Source: Pseudomonas delhiensis
GTDB lineage: Bacteria > Pseudomonadota > Gammaproteobacteria > Pseudomonadales > Pseudomonadaceae
Reading direction: 5' to 3'
Length of the DNA: 64,000 nt
Assembly (NCBI RefSeq): GCF_900187975.1
Contig: NZ_FZPC01000028.1
Coordinates: forward strand, 1 to 64,000
The notes under the pieces were generated by a model. It was not told where the DNA came from, searched no databases, and saw only the letters and a program-made list of their open reading frames with translations. Below are positions 30,002 through 38,687 of this stretch, piece by piece. A program made the translations under genes and the position numbers. The first letter of the stretch is position 1. Every line of letters begins with the position of its first letter.

Positions 30002-30646
30002 TCAGGCGTCGCGGAACAACCAGGGCTGGCGCTGCTTGTGGCCGACCTCGAAGTCGCGGATGGCGTCCGCGGCCTGGAGGGTCAGGCCGATGTCGTCCAG
30101 GCCGTTGAGCAGGCAGTGCTTGCGGAAGGCGTCCACGTCGAAGTGGTACTGCTTGCCGTCCGGGCGGGTCACGGTCTGCGCGGCGAGGTCGACGGTCAGT
30201 TGGTAGCCCTCGGTGGCCTCGCACTGCTGGAAGAGTTCGTCGACTTCCTCGTCCTTCAGGATGATCGGCAGCAGGCCGTTCTTGAAGCTGTTGTTGAAGA
30301 AGATGTCGGCGAAGCTCGGCGCGATCACGGTGCGGAAGCCGTACTCGTCCAGGGCCCAGGGCGCGTGCTCGCGGGAGGAGCCGCAGCCGAAGTTCTCGCG
30401 GGCCAGGAGCACGCTGGCGCCCTGGTAGCGCGGGAAGTTCAGCACGAAGTCCGGGTTGATCGGGCGCCTGGAGTTGTCCTGGTTCGGCTGGCCGACGTCC
30501 AGGTAGCGCCACTCGTCGAACAGGTTGGGGCCGAAGCCGGTGCGCTTGATCGACTTGAGGAATTGCTTGGGAATGATCTGGTCGGTGTCGACGTTGGCGC
30601 GGTCGAGCGGCGCGACGAGGCCGGTGTGCTGGGTGAATGCTTTCAT
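30002..30646 (-). CDS. leuD: 3-isopropylmalate dehydratase small subunit
   Basis: Small subunit of isopropylmalate isomerase, partner of LeuC. The product is 214 residues with the swivel-domain motifs [12 protein letters not shown] and [18 protein letters not shown] at 30646 follows GAGGAGACC. The 11-bp gap after leuC indicates co-transcription and balanced production of the two subunits. Confidence 0.96.
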   Translation of the reverse strand: MKAFTQHTGLVAPLDRANVDTDQIIPKQFLKSIKRTGFGPNLFDEWRYLDVGQPNQDNSRRPINPDFVLNFPRYQGASVLLARENFGCGSSREHAPWALDEYGFRTVIAPSFADIFFNNSFKNGLLPIILKDEEVDELFQQCEATEGYQLTVDLAAQTVTRPDGKQYHFDVDAFRKHCLLNGLDDIGLTLQAADAIRDFEVGHKQRQPWLFRDA

Positions 30647-30657
30647 GTTCGGTCTCC

Positions 30658-32085
30658 TCAGGCCTGCATCAGTTCGCGGACGTCGATGAAGCGGCCGGTC
30701 ACCGCGGCGGCGGCGGCCATGGCCGGGCTCACCAGGTGGGTACGGCCACCGGCGCCCTGGCGGCCTTCGAAGTTGCGGTTGGAGGTGGACGCGCAGTGCT
30801 CGCCGCTCTCCAGGCGGTCCGGGTTCATCGCCAGGCACATGGAGCAGCCCGGTTCACGCCACTCGAAGCCGGCCTCGATGAAGATCTTGTCCAGGCCTTC
30901 CTGCTCGGCCTGGGCCTTGACCAGGCCCGAGCCCGGCACCACCAGCGCCTGCTTGACCGTGGCGGCGACCTTGCGGCCCTTGGCCACGGCGGCGGCGGCG
31001 CGCAGGTCCTCGATGCGCGAGTTGGTGCAGGAGCCGATGAACACCCGGTCGAGCTGGATGTCGGTGATCGCCTGGTTGGCGTTCAGGCCCATGTACTTGA
31101 GGGCGCGGACGATGGAGTCGCGCTTGACCGGGTCGGCTTCGACGGCCGGGTCCGGCACGTTCTGGTCGACGGCCAGGACCATTTCCGGCGAGGTGCCCCA
31201 GCTGACCTGCGGCTTGATGTCCTCGGCGCGCAGCTCGACGATGGTGTCGAAGTGGGCGTCGGCGTCGGAGACCAGATCCTTCCAGGCCTCCACGGCCTTG
31301 GCCCAGTCCTCGCCCTGCGGGGCGAACGGCCGGCCCCTGACGTACTCGATGGTCTTCTCGTCCACCGCCACCATGCCCACGCGGGCGCCGGCCTCGATGG
31401 ACATGTTGCAGATGGTCATGCGGCCTTCCATGGACAGGTCGCGAATGGCGCTGCCGGCGAACTCCAGGGCATGGCCGTTGCCGCCGGCGGTGCCGATCTT
31501 GCCGATCACCGCGAGGACGATGTCCTTGGCGGTCACGCCGAAGGGCAGCTTGCCCTCCACGCGCACCTGCATGTTCTTCATCTTCTTGGCCACCAGGCAC
31601 TGGGTGGCGAGCACGTGCTCGACCTCGGAGGTGCCGATGCCGTGGGCCAGCGCGCCGAAGGCGCCGTGGGTGGAGGTGTGCGAGTCGCCGCAGACCACGG
31701 TCATGCCCGGCAGGGTCGCGCCCTGCTCCGGGCCGACCACGTGGACGATGCCCTGGCGCACGTCGTTCATCTTGAATTCGAGGATGCCGAAGTCGTCGCA
31801 GTTCTCGTCCAGGGTCATGACCTGGATGCGCGAGACTTCGTCGGCGATGGCTGCGAGGCCGCCCTTGCGCTCGGCCTGGGTGGTCGGCACGTTGTGGTCC
31901 GGGGTGGCGATGTTGGCGTCGATGCGCCACGGCTTGCGGCCGGCCAGGCGCAGGCCTTCGAAGGCCTGCGGCGAGGTCACTTCGTGGAGGATGTGGCGGT
32001 CGATGTAGATCAGCGACGAACCATCATCGCGGCGCTTCACCTCGTGCAGTTCCCAGAGTTTGTCGTAGAGCGTCTTGCCGGCCAT
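30658..32085 (-). CDS. leuC: 3-isopropylmalate dehydratase large subunit
   Basis: Aconitase-family large subunit of isopropylmalate isomerase in leucine synthesis. The product is 475 residues. The 4Fe-4S ligands are in FIGSCTNSR (near 350) and EPGCSMCLA (near 408-411). First gene of the leuC-leuD-methyltransferase-leuB unit, divergent from a LysR-type regulator that is a natural candidate controller. A sigma-70-like promoter is at 32136-32164. Confidence 0.96.
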   Translation of the reverse strand: MAGKTLYDKLWELHEVKRRDDGSSLIYIDRHILHEVTSPQAFEGLRLAGRKPWRIDANIATPDHNVPTTQAERKGGLAAIADEVSRIQVMTLDENCDDFGILEFKMNDVRQGIVHVVGPEQGATLPGMTVVCGDSHTSTHGAFGALAHGIGTSEVEHVLATQCLVAKKMKNMQVRVEGKLPFGVTAKDIVLAVIGKIGTAGGNGHALEFAGSAIRDLSMEGRMTICNMSIEAGARVGMVAVDEKTIEYVRGRPFAPQGEDWAKAVEAWKDLVSDADAHFDTIVELRAEDIKPQVSWGTSPEMVLAVDQNVPDPAVEADPVKRDSIVRALKYMGLNANQAITDIQLDRVFIGSCTNSRIEDLRAAAAVAKGRKVAATVKQALVVPGSGLVKAQAEQEGLDKIFIEAGFEWREPGCSMCLAMNPDRLESGEHCASTSNRNFEGRQGAGGRTHLVSPAMAAAAAVTGRFIDVRELMQA

Positions 32086-32135
32086 CAGAGATTCCTCATC
32101 AGCGTATTTCTATGCCCCTTGGGCTTGTGGGGATG

Positions 32136-32164
32136 ATGCTATGGTCTGTCGACGAATAACTCAA
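32136..32164 (-). promoter_or_regulatory. Candidate leuC promoter
   Basis: On the minus strand, -35 TTGAGT (32164-32159) and -10 TAGCAT (32141-32136) are separated by 17 bp, about 50 bp before the leuC ATG. An AT-rich block just upstream (near 32165-32180) could hold regulator sites for the divergent LysR protein, but I cannot define a clear operator. Confidence 0.6.
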
Positions 32165-32213
32165 ATTCATATTTTTTATCCGAAGGATTCCCAAATGGAA
32201 TCCATCCAGCTAT

Positions 32214-32284
32214 AAGCTTCAAGCCACAAGCTGCAAGCGAACGCCGCAGCTTTTCTTGAAGCTTGCGGCTTGCCGCTTGGAGCT
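32214..32284. repeat. Inverted AAGCTTCAAGC-type repeat before LysR gene
   Basis: AGCTTCAAGCCACAAGCTGC-like sequence faces an inverted set (CTTGAAGCTTGCGGCTTGCC) across a short centre, giving a long imperfect hairpin between the leuC promoter and the LysR start. Its right end supplies the GGAG that serves as ribosome site of the LysR gene. A transcript from the plus strand could hide or expose that site. Confidence 0.7.
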
Positions 32285-32291
32285 CCAAAAA

Positions 32292-33185
32292 ATGGACCTG
32301 ACCAGCCTCAACACCTTCCTCGCCATCGCCGAGTCCGGCAGCTTTTCCGAGGCCGGCGAGCGCCTGCACCTGACGCAGCCGGCGGTGAGCAAGCGCATCG
32401 CCGCCCTGGAAAGCCAGCTCGGCGTGCGCCTGTTCGACCGCGTCGGCCGCGAGGTGAGCCTGACCGAGGCCGGCCGCGCCCTGCTGCCGCGGGCCTACCA
32501 GATACTCAACGTGCTGGACGACACCCGCCGCGCGCTGACCAACCTCAGCGGCGAGGTCAGTGGCCGCCTGGTGCTCGCCACCAGCCACCACATCGGCCTG
32601 CACCGCCTGCCGCCGCTGCTGCGCGCCTTCACCCGGGCACACCCGCAGGTGGCGCTGGACATCCAGTTCCTCGATTCGGAGGTGGCCTACGAGGAGATCC
32701 TCCACGGCCGCGCCGAGCTGGCGGTGATCACCCTGGCCCCGGAAACCGCCGAGCCGGTGCGCGCGGTGCCGGTGTGGGACGACCCGCTGGACTTCGTCGC
32801 CGCCCCCGAGCACCCGCTGGCCATGCAGGGCCCGGTGTTCCTGGCCGACGTGGCGCGGCACCCGGCGGTGTTCCCCGGCGGCAACACCTTCACCCACCAC
32901 ATCGTGCGGCGCATGTTCGAGGCCGAGGGGCTGACGCCGAACATCGGCATGAGCACCAACTACATGGAGACCATCAAGATGATGGTTTCCATCGGCCTGG
33001 CCTGGAGCGTGCTGCCGCGCACCATGCTCGACGAGACCGTGGTGCGCCTGCCCCTGCAGGACATCCAGCTCAGCCGCCAGCTGGGCTACATCCTGCACAC
33101 CGAGCGCACCCTGTCCAACGCCGCGCGCGCCTTCATGGCGCTGCTCGACGCCCAGGCGGTGGCGCCCATGGCCTGCGTGGTCTGA
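32292..33185 (+). CDS. LysR family transcriptional regulator (divergent from leuC)
   Basis: LysR-type regulator of 297 residues with an N-terminal winged helix (LNTFLAIAESGSFSEAGERL, residues about 6-25) and a C-terminal effector domain of the CysB/periplasmic-binding fold. It is divergent from leuC across a 206-bp gap, as expected for a regulator of leucine synthesis; that role is inferred from position only. The ATG at 32292 follows GGAG in the end of a repeat. It is followed by a strong bidirectional terminator. Confidence 0.9.
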   Translation: MDLTSLNTFLAIAESGSFSEAGERLHLTQPAVSKRIAALESQLGVRLFDRVGREVSLTEAGRALLPRAYQILNVLDDTRRALTNLSGEVSGRLVLATSHHIGLHRLPPLLRAFTRAHPQVALDIQFLDSEVAYEEILHGRAELAVITLAPETAEPVRAVPVWDDPLDFVAAPEHPLAMQGPVFLADVARHPAVFPGGNTFTHHIVRRMFEAEGLTPNIGMSTNYMETIKMMVSIGLAWSVLPRTMLDETVVRLPLQDIQLSRQLGYILHTERTLSNAARAFMALLDAQAVAPMACVV

Positions 33186-33197
33186 AACGGCGGAAAA

Positions 33198-33225
33198 GAA
33201 AAAGGCGCCTTTCGGCGCCTTTTTC
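33198..33225. terminator. Bidirectional terminator between LysR and hsp20 genes
   Basis: AAAAAGGCGCC and GGCGCCTTTTT arms with a short loop have A/T tracts on both sides, so the hairpin can end the convergent LysR and Hsp20 transcripts. Confidence 0.88.
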
Positions 33226-33237
33226 ATGGCTGGGTCA

Positions 33238-33684
33238 TCAACCCTCCAGCGCCGGGCGCTGGCCGTTGATGGTGATCCGCTTGGGCTTGGCCTCTTCCGG
33301 AACGATGCGTACCAGTTCGATGCTCAGCAGCCCGTTGGTCAGCGATGCGCCCCGCACCTCGATGTGGTCGGCGAGGCGGAACGACAGCTTGAAGGCCCGC
33401 TGGGCGATGCCCTGGTGCAGGTAGGTGACGTCACTGGAAGCTTTCTCGCGCTTGCCACCACTCACGGTCAGCACATCGCGCTCCACCTGCAGCTCCAGGT
33501 CTTCCTCCTGCAGGCCGGCGGCGGCGACGACGATACGATACTGGTCGTCACCATGCTTCTCGACGTTGTAGGGCGGGTAGGAACTGCCGTTCTCGCTGCG
33601 CAAGGCCGATTCGAAGAGGTCGTTGAAACGATCGAAGCCGATCGACTGGCGGAACAGCGGGGCAAGAGAAAGTACGTTGCTCAT
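33238..33684 (-). CDS. ibpA: Small heat shock protein (Hsp20/IbpA family)
   Basis: ATP-independent holdase that binds unfolding proteins. The product is 148 residues: short N-terminal arm starting MSNVLSLAPLFRQSIGFDRF, alpha-crystallin domain about 38-140, and a C-terminal tail with IEL/ITI-type hydrophobic contacts. The GASLTNGLLSIEL block is typical. ATG at 33684 with a CGGGAGA ribosome site that may be masked by upstream RNA structure. A sigma-32-like promoter lies about 90 bp upstream. Confidence 0.93.
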   Translation of the reverse strand: MSNVLSLAPLFRQSIGFDRFNDLFESALRSENGSSYPPYNVEKHGDDQYRIVVAAAGLQEEDLELQVERDVLTVSGGKREKASSDVTYLHQGIAQRAFKLSFRLADHIEVRGASLTNGLLSIELVRIVPEEAKPKRITINGQRPALEG

Positions 33685-33766
33685 GGCGAATCTCCCGAAT
33701 AATCAGCAAGGTTTTCTGGAGGAGCCTGTCTGCAGGACTCCGGCACGGGACCCGGTTTCGGCCTCC
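33685..33766 (-). promoter_or_regulatory. Candidate ROSE-type RNA thermometer in ibpA leader
   Basis: The predicted 5' leader is about 80 nt. Near its 3' end it reads CCTTGCTGATTATTCGGGAGA before the ATG region. The TTGCT element can pair with the GGGAG ribosome site with a bulged G, the hallmark of ROSE elements. Known Pseudomonas ibpA genes carry such thermometers, so this is a reasonable candidate. The full fold was not computed. Confidence 0.6.
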
Positions 33767-33773
33767 CGTACCC

Positions 33774-33805
33774 ATACAGATAGTGCTGCTTCCGCGCCTT
33801 TCAAG
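33774..33805 (-). promoter_or_regulatory. Candidate sigma-32 promoter of ibpA
   Basis: On the minus strand, CTTGAAA (33805-33799) is an exact match to the -35 of heat-shock promoters. The facing -10 region CTATCTGTAT (33783-33774), 15 bp away, is a partial match to CCCCATNT. It overlaps the upstream region of the divergent SDR gene. Confidence 0.6.
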
Positions 33806-33828
33806 CCCCTTTCCGAAGGAGTCGACAA

Positions 33829-34575
33829 ATGGACAAGGTCATGCTGGTCACCGGCGCCAGCCGCGGCATCGGCGCCGCCACCGCGCTGCTGGCCACCGAG
33901 CGCGGCTACGCCGTCGCCATCAATTACCACCGGCGGCGCGATGCCGCCGACGAGCTGGTACGGCGCATACGCGCCGCCGGCGGGCGGGCCGAAGCCTTCG
34001 CCGCCGATGTCGCGTGCGAGGACGAGGTGCTGAAGCTGTTCCGGGACCTGGACCAGGCCTTCGGCCGCCTCGACGTGCTGGTGAACAACGCCGGCATGCT
34101 GGAGCGCCAGATGCGCCTGGAGGACATGGACGCGGCGCGCCTGCAGCGGGTGTTCGCGGTGAACGTCACCGGCAGCTTCCTCTGCGCCCGCGAGGCGGTG
34201 CGGCGCATGGCCAGGTCCCATGGCGGCGCGGGCGGCAGCATCGTCAATGTGTCGTCCATGGCCTCGCGCCTGGGCTCGCCCAACGAGTACATCGACTACG
34301 CCGCGGCCAAGGGCGCCATCGACAGCATGACCATCGGCCTGGCCAAGGAAGTGGCGGCCGAGGGCATTCGCGTCAACGCCGTGCGCCCGGGACTGATCGA
34401 CACGGAAATCCACGCCAGCGGCGGCGAGCCGGGGCGCGTGGAACGGCTGAAGAGCGCCATTCCGCTGGGCCGCGGCGGCCAGGCGGAGGAAGTGGCGCGG
34501 GCGATCCTGTTCCTGGCCGGGGACGAGTCCAGCTACAGCACCGGGACCTTCGTCGATGTCAGTGGTGGACGATAG
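33829..34575 (+). CDS. SDR family oxidoreductase
   Basis: Short-chain dehydrogenase/reductase of 248 residues. It has TGASRGIGAA near residues 8-17, NNAG near 89-92, catalytic Ser in VSSMAS and the Tyr-x3-Lys in DYAAAKGA near 155-160. NYHRRR after beta-2 suggests NADP preference. ATG at 33829 has a CGAAGGAG site. It is divergent from ibpA and shares the short control region with it. The substrate is unknown. Confidence 0.88.
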   Translation: MDKVMLVTGASRGIGAATALLATERGYAVAINYHRRRDAADELVRRIRAAGGRAEAFAADVACEDEVLKLFRDLDQAFGRLDVLVNNAGMLERQMRLEDMDAARLQRVFAVNVTGSFLCAREAVRRMARSHGGAGGSIVNVSSMASRLGSPNEYIDYAAAKGAIDSMTIGLAKEVAAEGIRVNAVRPGLIDTEIHASGGEPGRVERLKSAIPLGRGGQAEEVARAILFLAGDESSYSTGTFVDVSGGR

Positions 34576-34799
34576 CGCGGGGAAACGCCATGCCTCACGG
34601 CGAACTGTAGGAGCGGATCTCATCCGCGATAGCCGGGGCTTCCGGCGCGATTCGCGGATGAGATCCCCCATACACCGTGCCCTTGTAGGAGCGCGCCCTG
34701 CGCGCGAATCGCGGGCAGGGCCCGCTCCTACAGGTTGGCGCCGAATTTCCTTTCCCGCCCATGCCGGACGGCCCCTAGCACCTACCGGAAACGCCTCGG
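34576..34799. repeat. REP-like palindromes after SDR gene
   Basis: No gene. A TGTAGGAGCGGATCTCATCCGCGA element near 34607 faces an inverted GCGGATGAGATC near 34651. At 34683-34733 there is a long palindrome with the TGTAGGAGCGCGCCC... ...GGGCCCGCTCCTACAG ends, which matches the one at 12157-12207 base for base over about 50 bp. Confidence 0.8.
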
Positions 34800-35759
34800 C
34801 TACGCGGCCTCTTCCACCTCGACCTGCAGCAGCCGGTCGATCAGCTCGCAATCGCTCTCGCGGCGGATCTGCGCGAACAGTTCCACCGCCTCGGGATAGC
34901 TGCGGGTGAGCATGCCCAGCCACTGCTTCAGGCGCCCCGGCGCGTAGCGCGGCGCCAGCTTGCGCCGGGCCTGGCGCCAGAAGTCGTCGAGCAGCGCGCG
35001 CACTTCGTGCCAGGGCATCGGCTGCACGTCCCCGCCCTCGCGCCAGGCGGCTATCTGCCGGGCCAGGTCGGGGCGCGAGACCAGGCCGCGGCCGAGCATG
35101 ATGTCGTCGACGCCGCTGATGGCGCGGCAGCGCAGGTAGTCGTCGAGGGTCCAGACCTCGCCGTTGGCGAACACCGGCACCTTCACCGCGTCCGCCACCT
35201 TCGCCACCCATTCCCAGTGCGCCGGCGGCTTGTAGCCGTCGGTCTTGGTCCGCGCGTGGACCACCACGTGGGCGGAACCGCCGTCGGCCAGGGCGCGGGC
35301 GCAGTCCAGCGCGCCGTCGGGGGTCTCGTAGCCCAGGCGCATCTTCGAGGTCACCGGGATGTGCGCCGGCACCGCGCGGCGCACGGCCTCGACGATGGCG
35401 AACATCAACTCCGGCTCCTTGAGCAGGACGGCGCCGCCGCGGGACTTGTTCACCGTCTTCGCCGGGCAGCCGAAGTTCAGGTCGACCACCGGCGCGCCCA
35501 GCTCGCAGGCGTAGGCGGCGTTTTCCGCCAGGCACTGCGGGTCGGAGCCGAGGAACTGCACGCGCATCGGCGTGCCGGCGCGGGTGCGGCTGCCGTGCAG
35601 CAGCTCCGGCGCCAGCTTCTCGTAGGTGGCGAGCGGGTGCAGGCGGTCGGTGACGCGGATGAACTCGGTGACGCACCAGTCGATGCCGCCGACGCGGGTC
35701 AGCACGTCGCGGAGAATTTCGTCGACCAGCCCCTCCATCGGGGCCAGGGCAATTTGCAC
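34800..35759 (-). CDS. dusC: tRNA-dihydrouridine(16) synthase
   Basis: FMN enzyme that reduces uridine to dihydrouridine in the tRNA D-loop. The product is 319 residues. The TIM barrel starts [11 protein letters not shown], with the catalytic cysteine Cys98 in [16 protein letters not shown], and a C-terminal helical tRNA-binding domain. The length and the KTVNKSRGG form match DusC rather than DusA or DusB. The start is GTG at 35759 with AAAGG upstream. Confidence 0.92.
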   Translation of the reverse strand: MQIALAPMEGLVDEILRDVLTRVGGIDWCVTEFIRVTDRLHPLATYEKLAPELLHGSRTRAGTPMRVQFLGSDPQCLAENAAYACELGAPVVDLNFGCPAKTVNKSRGGAVLLKEPELMFAIVEAVRRAVPAHIPVTSKMRLGYETPDGALDCARALADGGSAHVVVHARTKTDGYKPPAHWEWVAKVADAVKVPVFANGEVWTLDDYLRCRAISGVDDIMLGRGLVSRPDLARQIAAWREGGDVQPMPWHEVRALLDDFWRQARRKLAPRYAPGRLKQWLGMLTRSYPEAVELFAQIRRESDCELIDRLLQVEVEEAA

Positions 35760-35825
35760 GGCAGGGAACCTTTAGTGTCGAAGGCGGCGAATTCTAGGGG
35801 CAGTCAGCGCCCGCGCAAAGCGCCG

Positions 35826-36269
35826 TCAGGCCGGCGTGGCGCCGAGCAGCGCGCGGCCATAGCCTTCGATGAACTCGGCCGGCATGCGCTTGGGCCTGCC
35901 GCTGGAGAGTTCGATGCAGACGAAGGTGGTGCGGGCGCGCAACAGAGTCACGCCGTCGGCCGGGCGCACCAGCTGGAAGCGGCGGTCCATGCGCAGCTTC
36001 TGGTCGGACTCGACGATCCAGGTGCCCATCTGCAGCTCCTCGCCCTCGTAGGCGGCGGCGAGGTAGTCGATTTCGTGGCGCACCACCGCCATGGCGCGGT
36101 CGAGGCGGCGGTACTCGGCCAGGTCCAGGCCCAGGCGCTGCGAGTGGCGCCAGGCGCAGCGCTCCAGCCAGCTGACGTAGACGGCGTTGTTGGCGTGGCC
36201 GAGGCCGTCGATGTCCTCGGCGCCCACGCTGATGTCGATGACGAAGGGTTCGGGCAGGTCCCAGGCCAT
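35826..36269 (-). CDS. Acyl-CoA thioesterase (hotdog fold, 4HBT-like)
   Basis: Predicted acyl-CoA thioesterase of 147 residues. The hotdog-fold helix segment GHANNAVYVSWLERCAWRHS is typical of the 4-hydroxybenzoyl-CoA thioesterase/YbgC-like group, as is the upstream aspartate in EDIDGLGH. ATG at 36269 has a GGAGCAAGC site. It stands alone between dusC and an alpha/beta hydrolase gene. The physiological acyl-CoA is unknown. Confidence 0.85.
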   Translation of the reverse strand: MAWDLPEPFVIDISVGAEDIDGLGHANNAVYVSWLERCAWRHSQRLGLDLAEYRRLDRAMAVVRHEIDYLAAAYEGEELQMGTWIVESDQKLRMDRRFQLVRPADGVTLLRARTTFVCIELSSGRPKRMPAEFIEGYGRALLGATPA

Positions 36270-36366
36270 GCGCTTGCTCCATTCCGGGGCCGGGTCCGGG
36301 GACCCGGCCGCATGATCGAAGCCGGCAGTTTACAGGGCTCGGCGGCGTCCTGCCCCTCCCCTGTCG

Positions 36367-37212
36367 TCAGGAGGCCAGCGCCAGGGGCAGCAGGTGCTGC
36401 TCTTCCTGGCCCTCCAGCAGTGCCAGCACGGCGTCGCTCAGGCGCGGGTCGGCCAGCACGCGCTGGTGGCCGCCGCCTTCCAGGCGCAGCAGGCGGCTGC
36501 CTGGCCAGACCGCATGGATGTCCTGGGCGTCTTCCACCGGCACCTGCGGATCGTCCTCGGCGTGCACCACCAGGCCGGGCATGCCCAGCGTGTAGCGGCT
36601 CACGTCCAGCTGCGCCGCCGGCATGCCGGTGTAGGCCTCGACCTGGCGGATGAAGCGGTGCCTCGCCTCGGCCGGCAGTCCCATGAAGGTGGCGAAGCGG
36701 CGCAGCACGGAAATGACCCGGCTCGGCGCGGCTATGCTGACCAGCGCCTCGGTGCGCAGCCCCATCTGGGTGGCCAGCAACGCACTGGCGCCGCCCATGG
36801 AATGGCCGATCACCGCGCGCAGCGGCGGCAATTCGCTGGCGGCCTCCAGCAAGGCGCGGGCGAACAGCAGCGGATGGGCTTCGCGCCCCGGCGAACGGCC
36901 ATGGGCCGGGCCATCCAGCGCCACCACGGCGTAGCCGGCGCCGACCAGCTCGCGGATCAGGTGGGCGAACTGCGTCGGCCGCCCTTCCCAACCGTGCATC
37001 AGCAGCACCGCCGGGCCTTCGCCCCAGCGCAGCGCGGAGAGGCCGAAGCGCAGGGTGATGCGCTCGGAACTGGCCAGCAGCGGCAGCTCCCAGTCGCGCG
37101 GCGGCAGCGCCCGAGGCGTCATGAAGATGTCACGCATGCGCCGCGCCGCCCATTCCGGCGCCACACGCCCCAGGGTGGCGTTGACGCCACGGATCCAGGT
37201 CAAGCTGCTCAT
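36367..37212 (-). CDS. Alpha/beta hydrolase
   Basis: Predicted serine hydrolase of 281 residues. The nucleophile elbow is GHSMGGA with Ser138, the oxyanion region is LLMHGWEG, an aspartate is in HAEDDPQVP, and the catalytic histidine is in GGGHQRVL. No signal peptide. The ATG at 37212 follows TAAGGAGGG and is better than the upstream frame opening at 37269. It follows the TetR gene by 22 bp, so it is probably in the same transcript and may be under TetR control. The substrate is unknown. Confidence 0.86.
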   Translation of the reverse strand: MSSLTWIRGVNATLGRVAPEWAARRMRDIFMTPRALPPRDWELPLLASSERITLRFGLSALRWGEGPAVLLMHGWEGRPTQFAHLIRELVGAGYAVVALDGPAHGRSPGREAHPLLFARALLEAASELPPLRAVIGHSMGGASALLATQMGLRTEALVSIAAPSRVISVLRRFATFMGLPAEARHRFIRQVEAYTGMPAAQLDVSRYTLGMPGLVVHAEDDPQVPVEDAQDIHAVWPGSRLLRLEGGGHQRVLADPRLSDAVLALLEGQEEQHLLPLALAS

Positions 37213-37234
37213 TGCCAGGCCCTCCTTAGAGGTC

Positions 37235-37807
37235 TCAATCCACCGCTTTCTTGGCGGCACGCAGGACACGGTCGGACAGGTCGCTCGGGCCCAGGGCCCG
37301 CGCCAATGCCAGTCCGCCCACCATCAGGGCGATGTCGGCGAGCACGGTGTCGGCGTCCTCGGGACGCTCGGCCAGCTCGGCGACCATGAGTTCGAGGTGT
37401 TCGGCCAGGGCCTGCTGGAAGCTCTCCGGCAGCTGCGCCATGTCACTCAGGCAACTGGGGATGGGGCAGCCCGGCTCCTCGCTGTCGCGATGCCTGCGCG
37501 ACAGGTAGAAGGCCGCGACCAGTTGCCGGCGCTCGCTGAACGGCATGTCCGGGTCGAAGTGCCTGAGCTTGGCCCGGCGCGTCGACAGCAGGTGGCGAAA
37601 GGCCTCCAGCATCAGTGCGTCCTTGCTCTGGAAGTGCGCGTAGAAGCCGCCGACGGTCAGCCCGGCGGCGCCCATCACCTCGGCCACGCTCGGCTCCAGC
37701 GGCCCACGGCGGACCAGGGCGTCGGCGGCCGCGCAAAGAATGCGCTCACGGGTCTGGGCCTTCTTCTCACCCATGCCTTTTTCATTGCTGCCGGTCTTCG
37801 GGCTCAT
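37235..37807 (-). CDS. TetR family transcriptional regulator
   Basis: TetR-type repressor of 190 residues. The DNA-binding helix-turn-helix is at about 20-65 (ERILCAAADALVRRG ... GLTVGGFYAHFQSKDALM), followed by an all-helical ligand domain. The ATG at 37807 follows TTGGAGCG; the frame opens at a TTG four codons earlier. A 9-bp-arm palindrome just upstream (37823-37852) is its likely operator, implying autoregulation and co-regulation of the hydrolase downstream. Confidence 0.9.
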   Translation of the reverse strand: MSPKTGSNEKGMGEKKAQTRERILCAAADALVRRGPLEPSVAEVMGAAGLTVGGFYAHFQSKDALMLEAFRHLLSTRRAKLRHFDPDMPFSERRQLVAAFYLSRRHRDSEEPGCPIPSCLSDMAQLPESFQQALAEHLELMVAELAERPEDADTVLADIALMVGGLALARALGPSDLSDRVLRAAKKAVD

Positions 37808-37822
37808 GACGCGCTCCAAAAT

Positions 37823-37852
37823 ATTATGAGTGAAATATTATTCTCATAATAA
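37823..37852. promoter_or_regulatory. Candidate TetR operator palindrome
   Basis: Perfect inverted repeat TATTATGAG ... CTCATAATA with a 12-bp AT-rich centre, 16 bp upstream of the TetR start codon. The arms are AT-rich in a GC-rich genome and sit where the promoter should be. Confidence 0.65.
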
Positions 37853-37910
37853 AAATCGGCAAGCGACGATGGCGACCGTTGGTCGGGCGAGAAAATTTTC
37901 GAAAGGGGAA

Positions 37911-37942
37911 AAAACAAAAGGCCACTCGAAAATTGAGTGGCC
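37911..37942 (-). terminator. Terminator of Ala-Glu-Ala-Glu tRNA operon
   Basis: Arms GGCCACTC and GAGTGGCC with a 7-base loop are followed on the minus strand by TTTTGTTTT. It lies about 27 bp beyond the last tRNA-Glu. Confidence 0.9.
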
Positions 37943-37968
37943 CTATAGGCCCCGCAGAGCGGGAAAAT

Positions 37969-38044
37969 TGGCGTCCCCTAGGGGACTCGAACCCCTGTTA
38001 CCGCCGTGAAAGGGCGGTGTCCTAGGCCACTAGACGAAGGGGAC
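37969..38044 (-). tRNA. tRNA-Glu (TTC), copy 2
   Basis: 76-nt cloverleaf with encoded CCA; acceptor GTCCCCT pairs with AGGGGAC, and the anticodon is TTC in CCTTTCACG. Identical to the copy at 38208-38283. Last tRNA of the operon. Confidence 0.96.
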
Positions 38045-38086
38045 GTAACCTTCGAGGAAATCCGCACTTGGCGAACCCTGGCGATT

Positions 38087-38162
<76 letters not shown>

Positions 38163-38207
38163 AGATGACTCTGGCGGACGACGCGAACGCATCGTCGCTG
38201 GAATAAG

Positions 38208-38283
38208 TGGCGTCCCCTAGGGGACTCGAACCCCTGTTACCGCCGTGAAAGGGCGGTGTCCTAGGCCACTAGACGAAGGGGAC
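38208..38283 (-). tRNA. tRNA-Glu (TTC), copy 1
   Basis: 76 nt, same sequence as the copy at 37969-38044, anticodon TTC. Second tRNA of the four-gene operon. Confidence 0.96.
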
Positions 38284-38336
38284 GCAAACCTTCGATTTTC
38301 GGCTCCGCCGCGAAGCGGCGAAACCTACTGGTAATT

Positions 38337-38412
<76 letters not shown>

Positions 38413-38477
38413 AAAGTACCGCTACATCTATCGTTCCGCTTCGCTCTGTGGTTCAGTTCGTCGCTGGAACGGGGCGC

Positions 38478-38506
38478 ATCTTAGGGGCGGGAGGCAACCC
38501 TGTCAA
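38478..38506 (-). promoter_or_regulatory. Strong sigma-70 promoter of tRNA-Ala/Glu operon
   Basis: On the minus strand, a consensus -35 TTGACA (38506-38501), 17-bp spacer and -10 TAAGAT (38483-38478). An AT-rich UP-like stretch (38510-38540) lies upstream and a GC-rich discriminator follows. This is typical of a stringently controlled stable-RNA promoter. Confidence 0.92.
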
Positions 38507-38636
38507 CAAGAATTTTCGACTTTTTTAAATTTTTTCTCCCAAAGAACAATCACTTAGCAAAGGAGCCCGGTTCCCCTCCCCTGCACTGCGCCTTCGGCCC
38601 CTTAAGCCGCGGCCCGGCCCCAGGGATTATGGACAC

Positions 38637-38672
38637 GAAAAAGGCCGGGCGCCCGGAGGCGGCCGGCCTTTT
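38637..38672 (-). terminator. Terminator after gltX
   Basis: Arms AAAAAGGCCGG and CCGGCCTTTT flank a GC-rich loop just beyond the gltX stop; the T-run lies on the minus strand. Confidence 0.85.
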
Positions 38673-38687
38673 GTCAGGCGGCTTCCG

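Noticed and set aside
28253-32008. Very long open frame (about 1250 codons) on the plus strand
   Set aside because: It lies entirely antisense to leuB, the methyltransferase, leuD and leuC, all well supported. Its composition (His/Val/Gln/Leu-rich) is that of a high-GC mirror frame.
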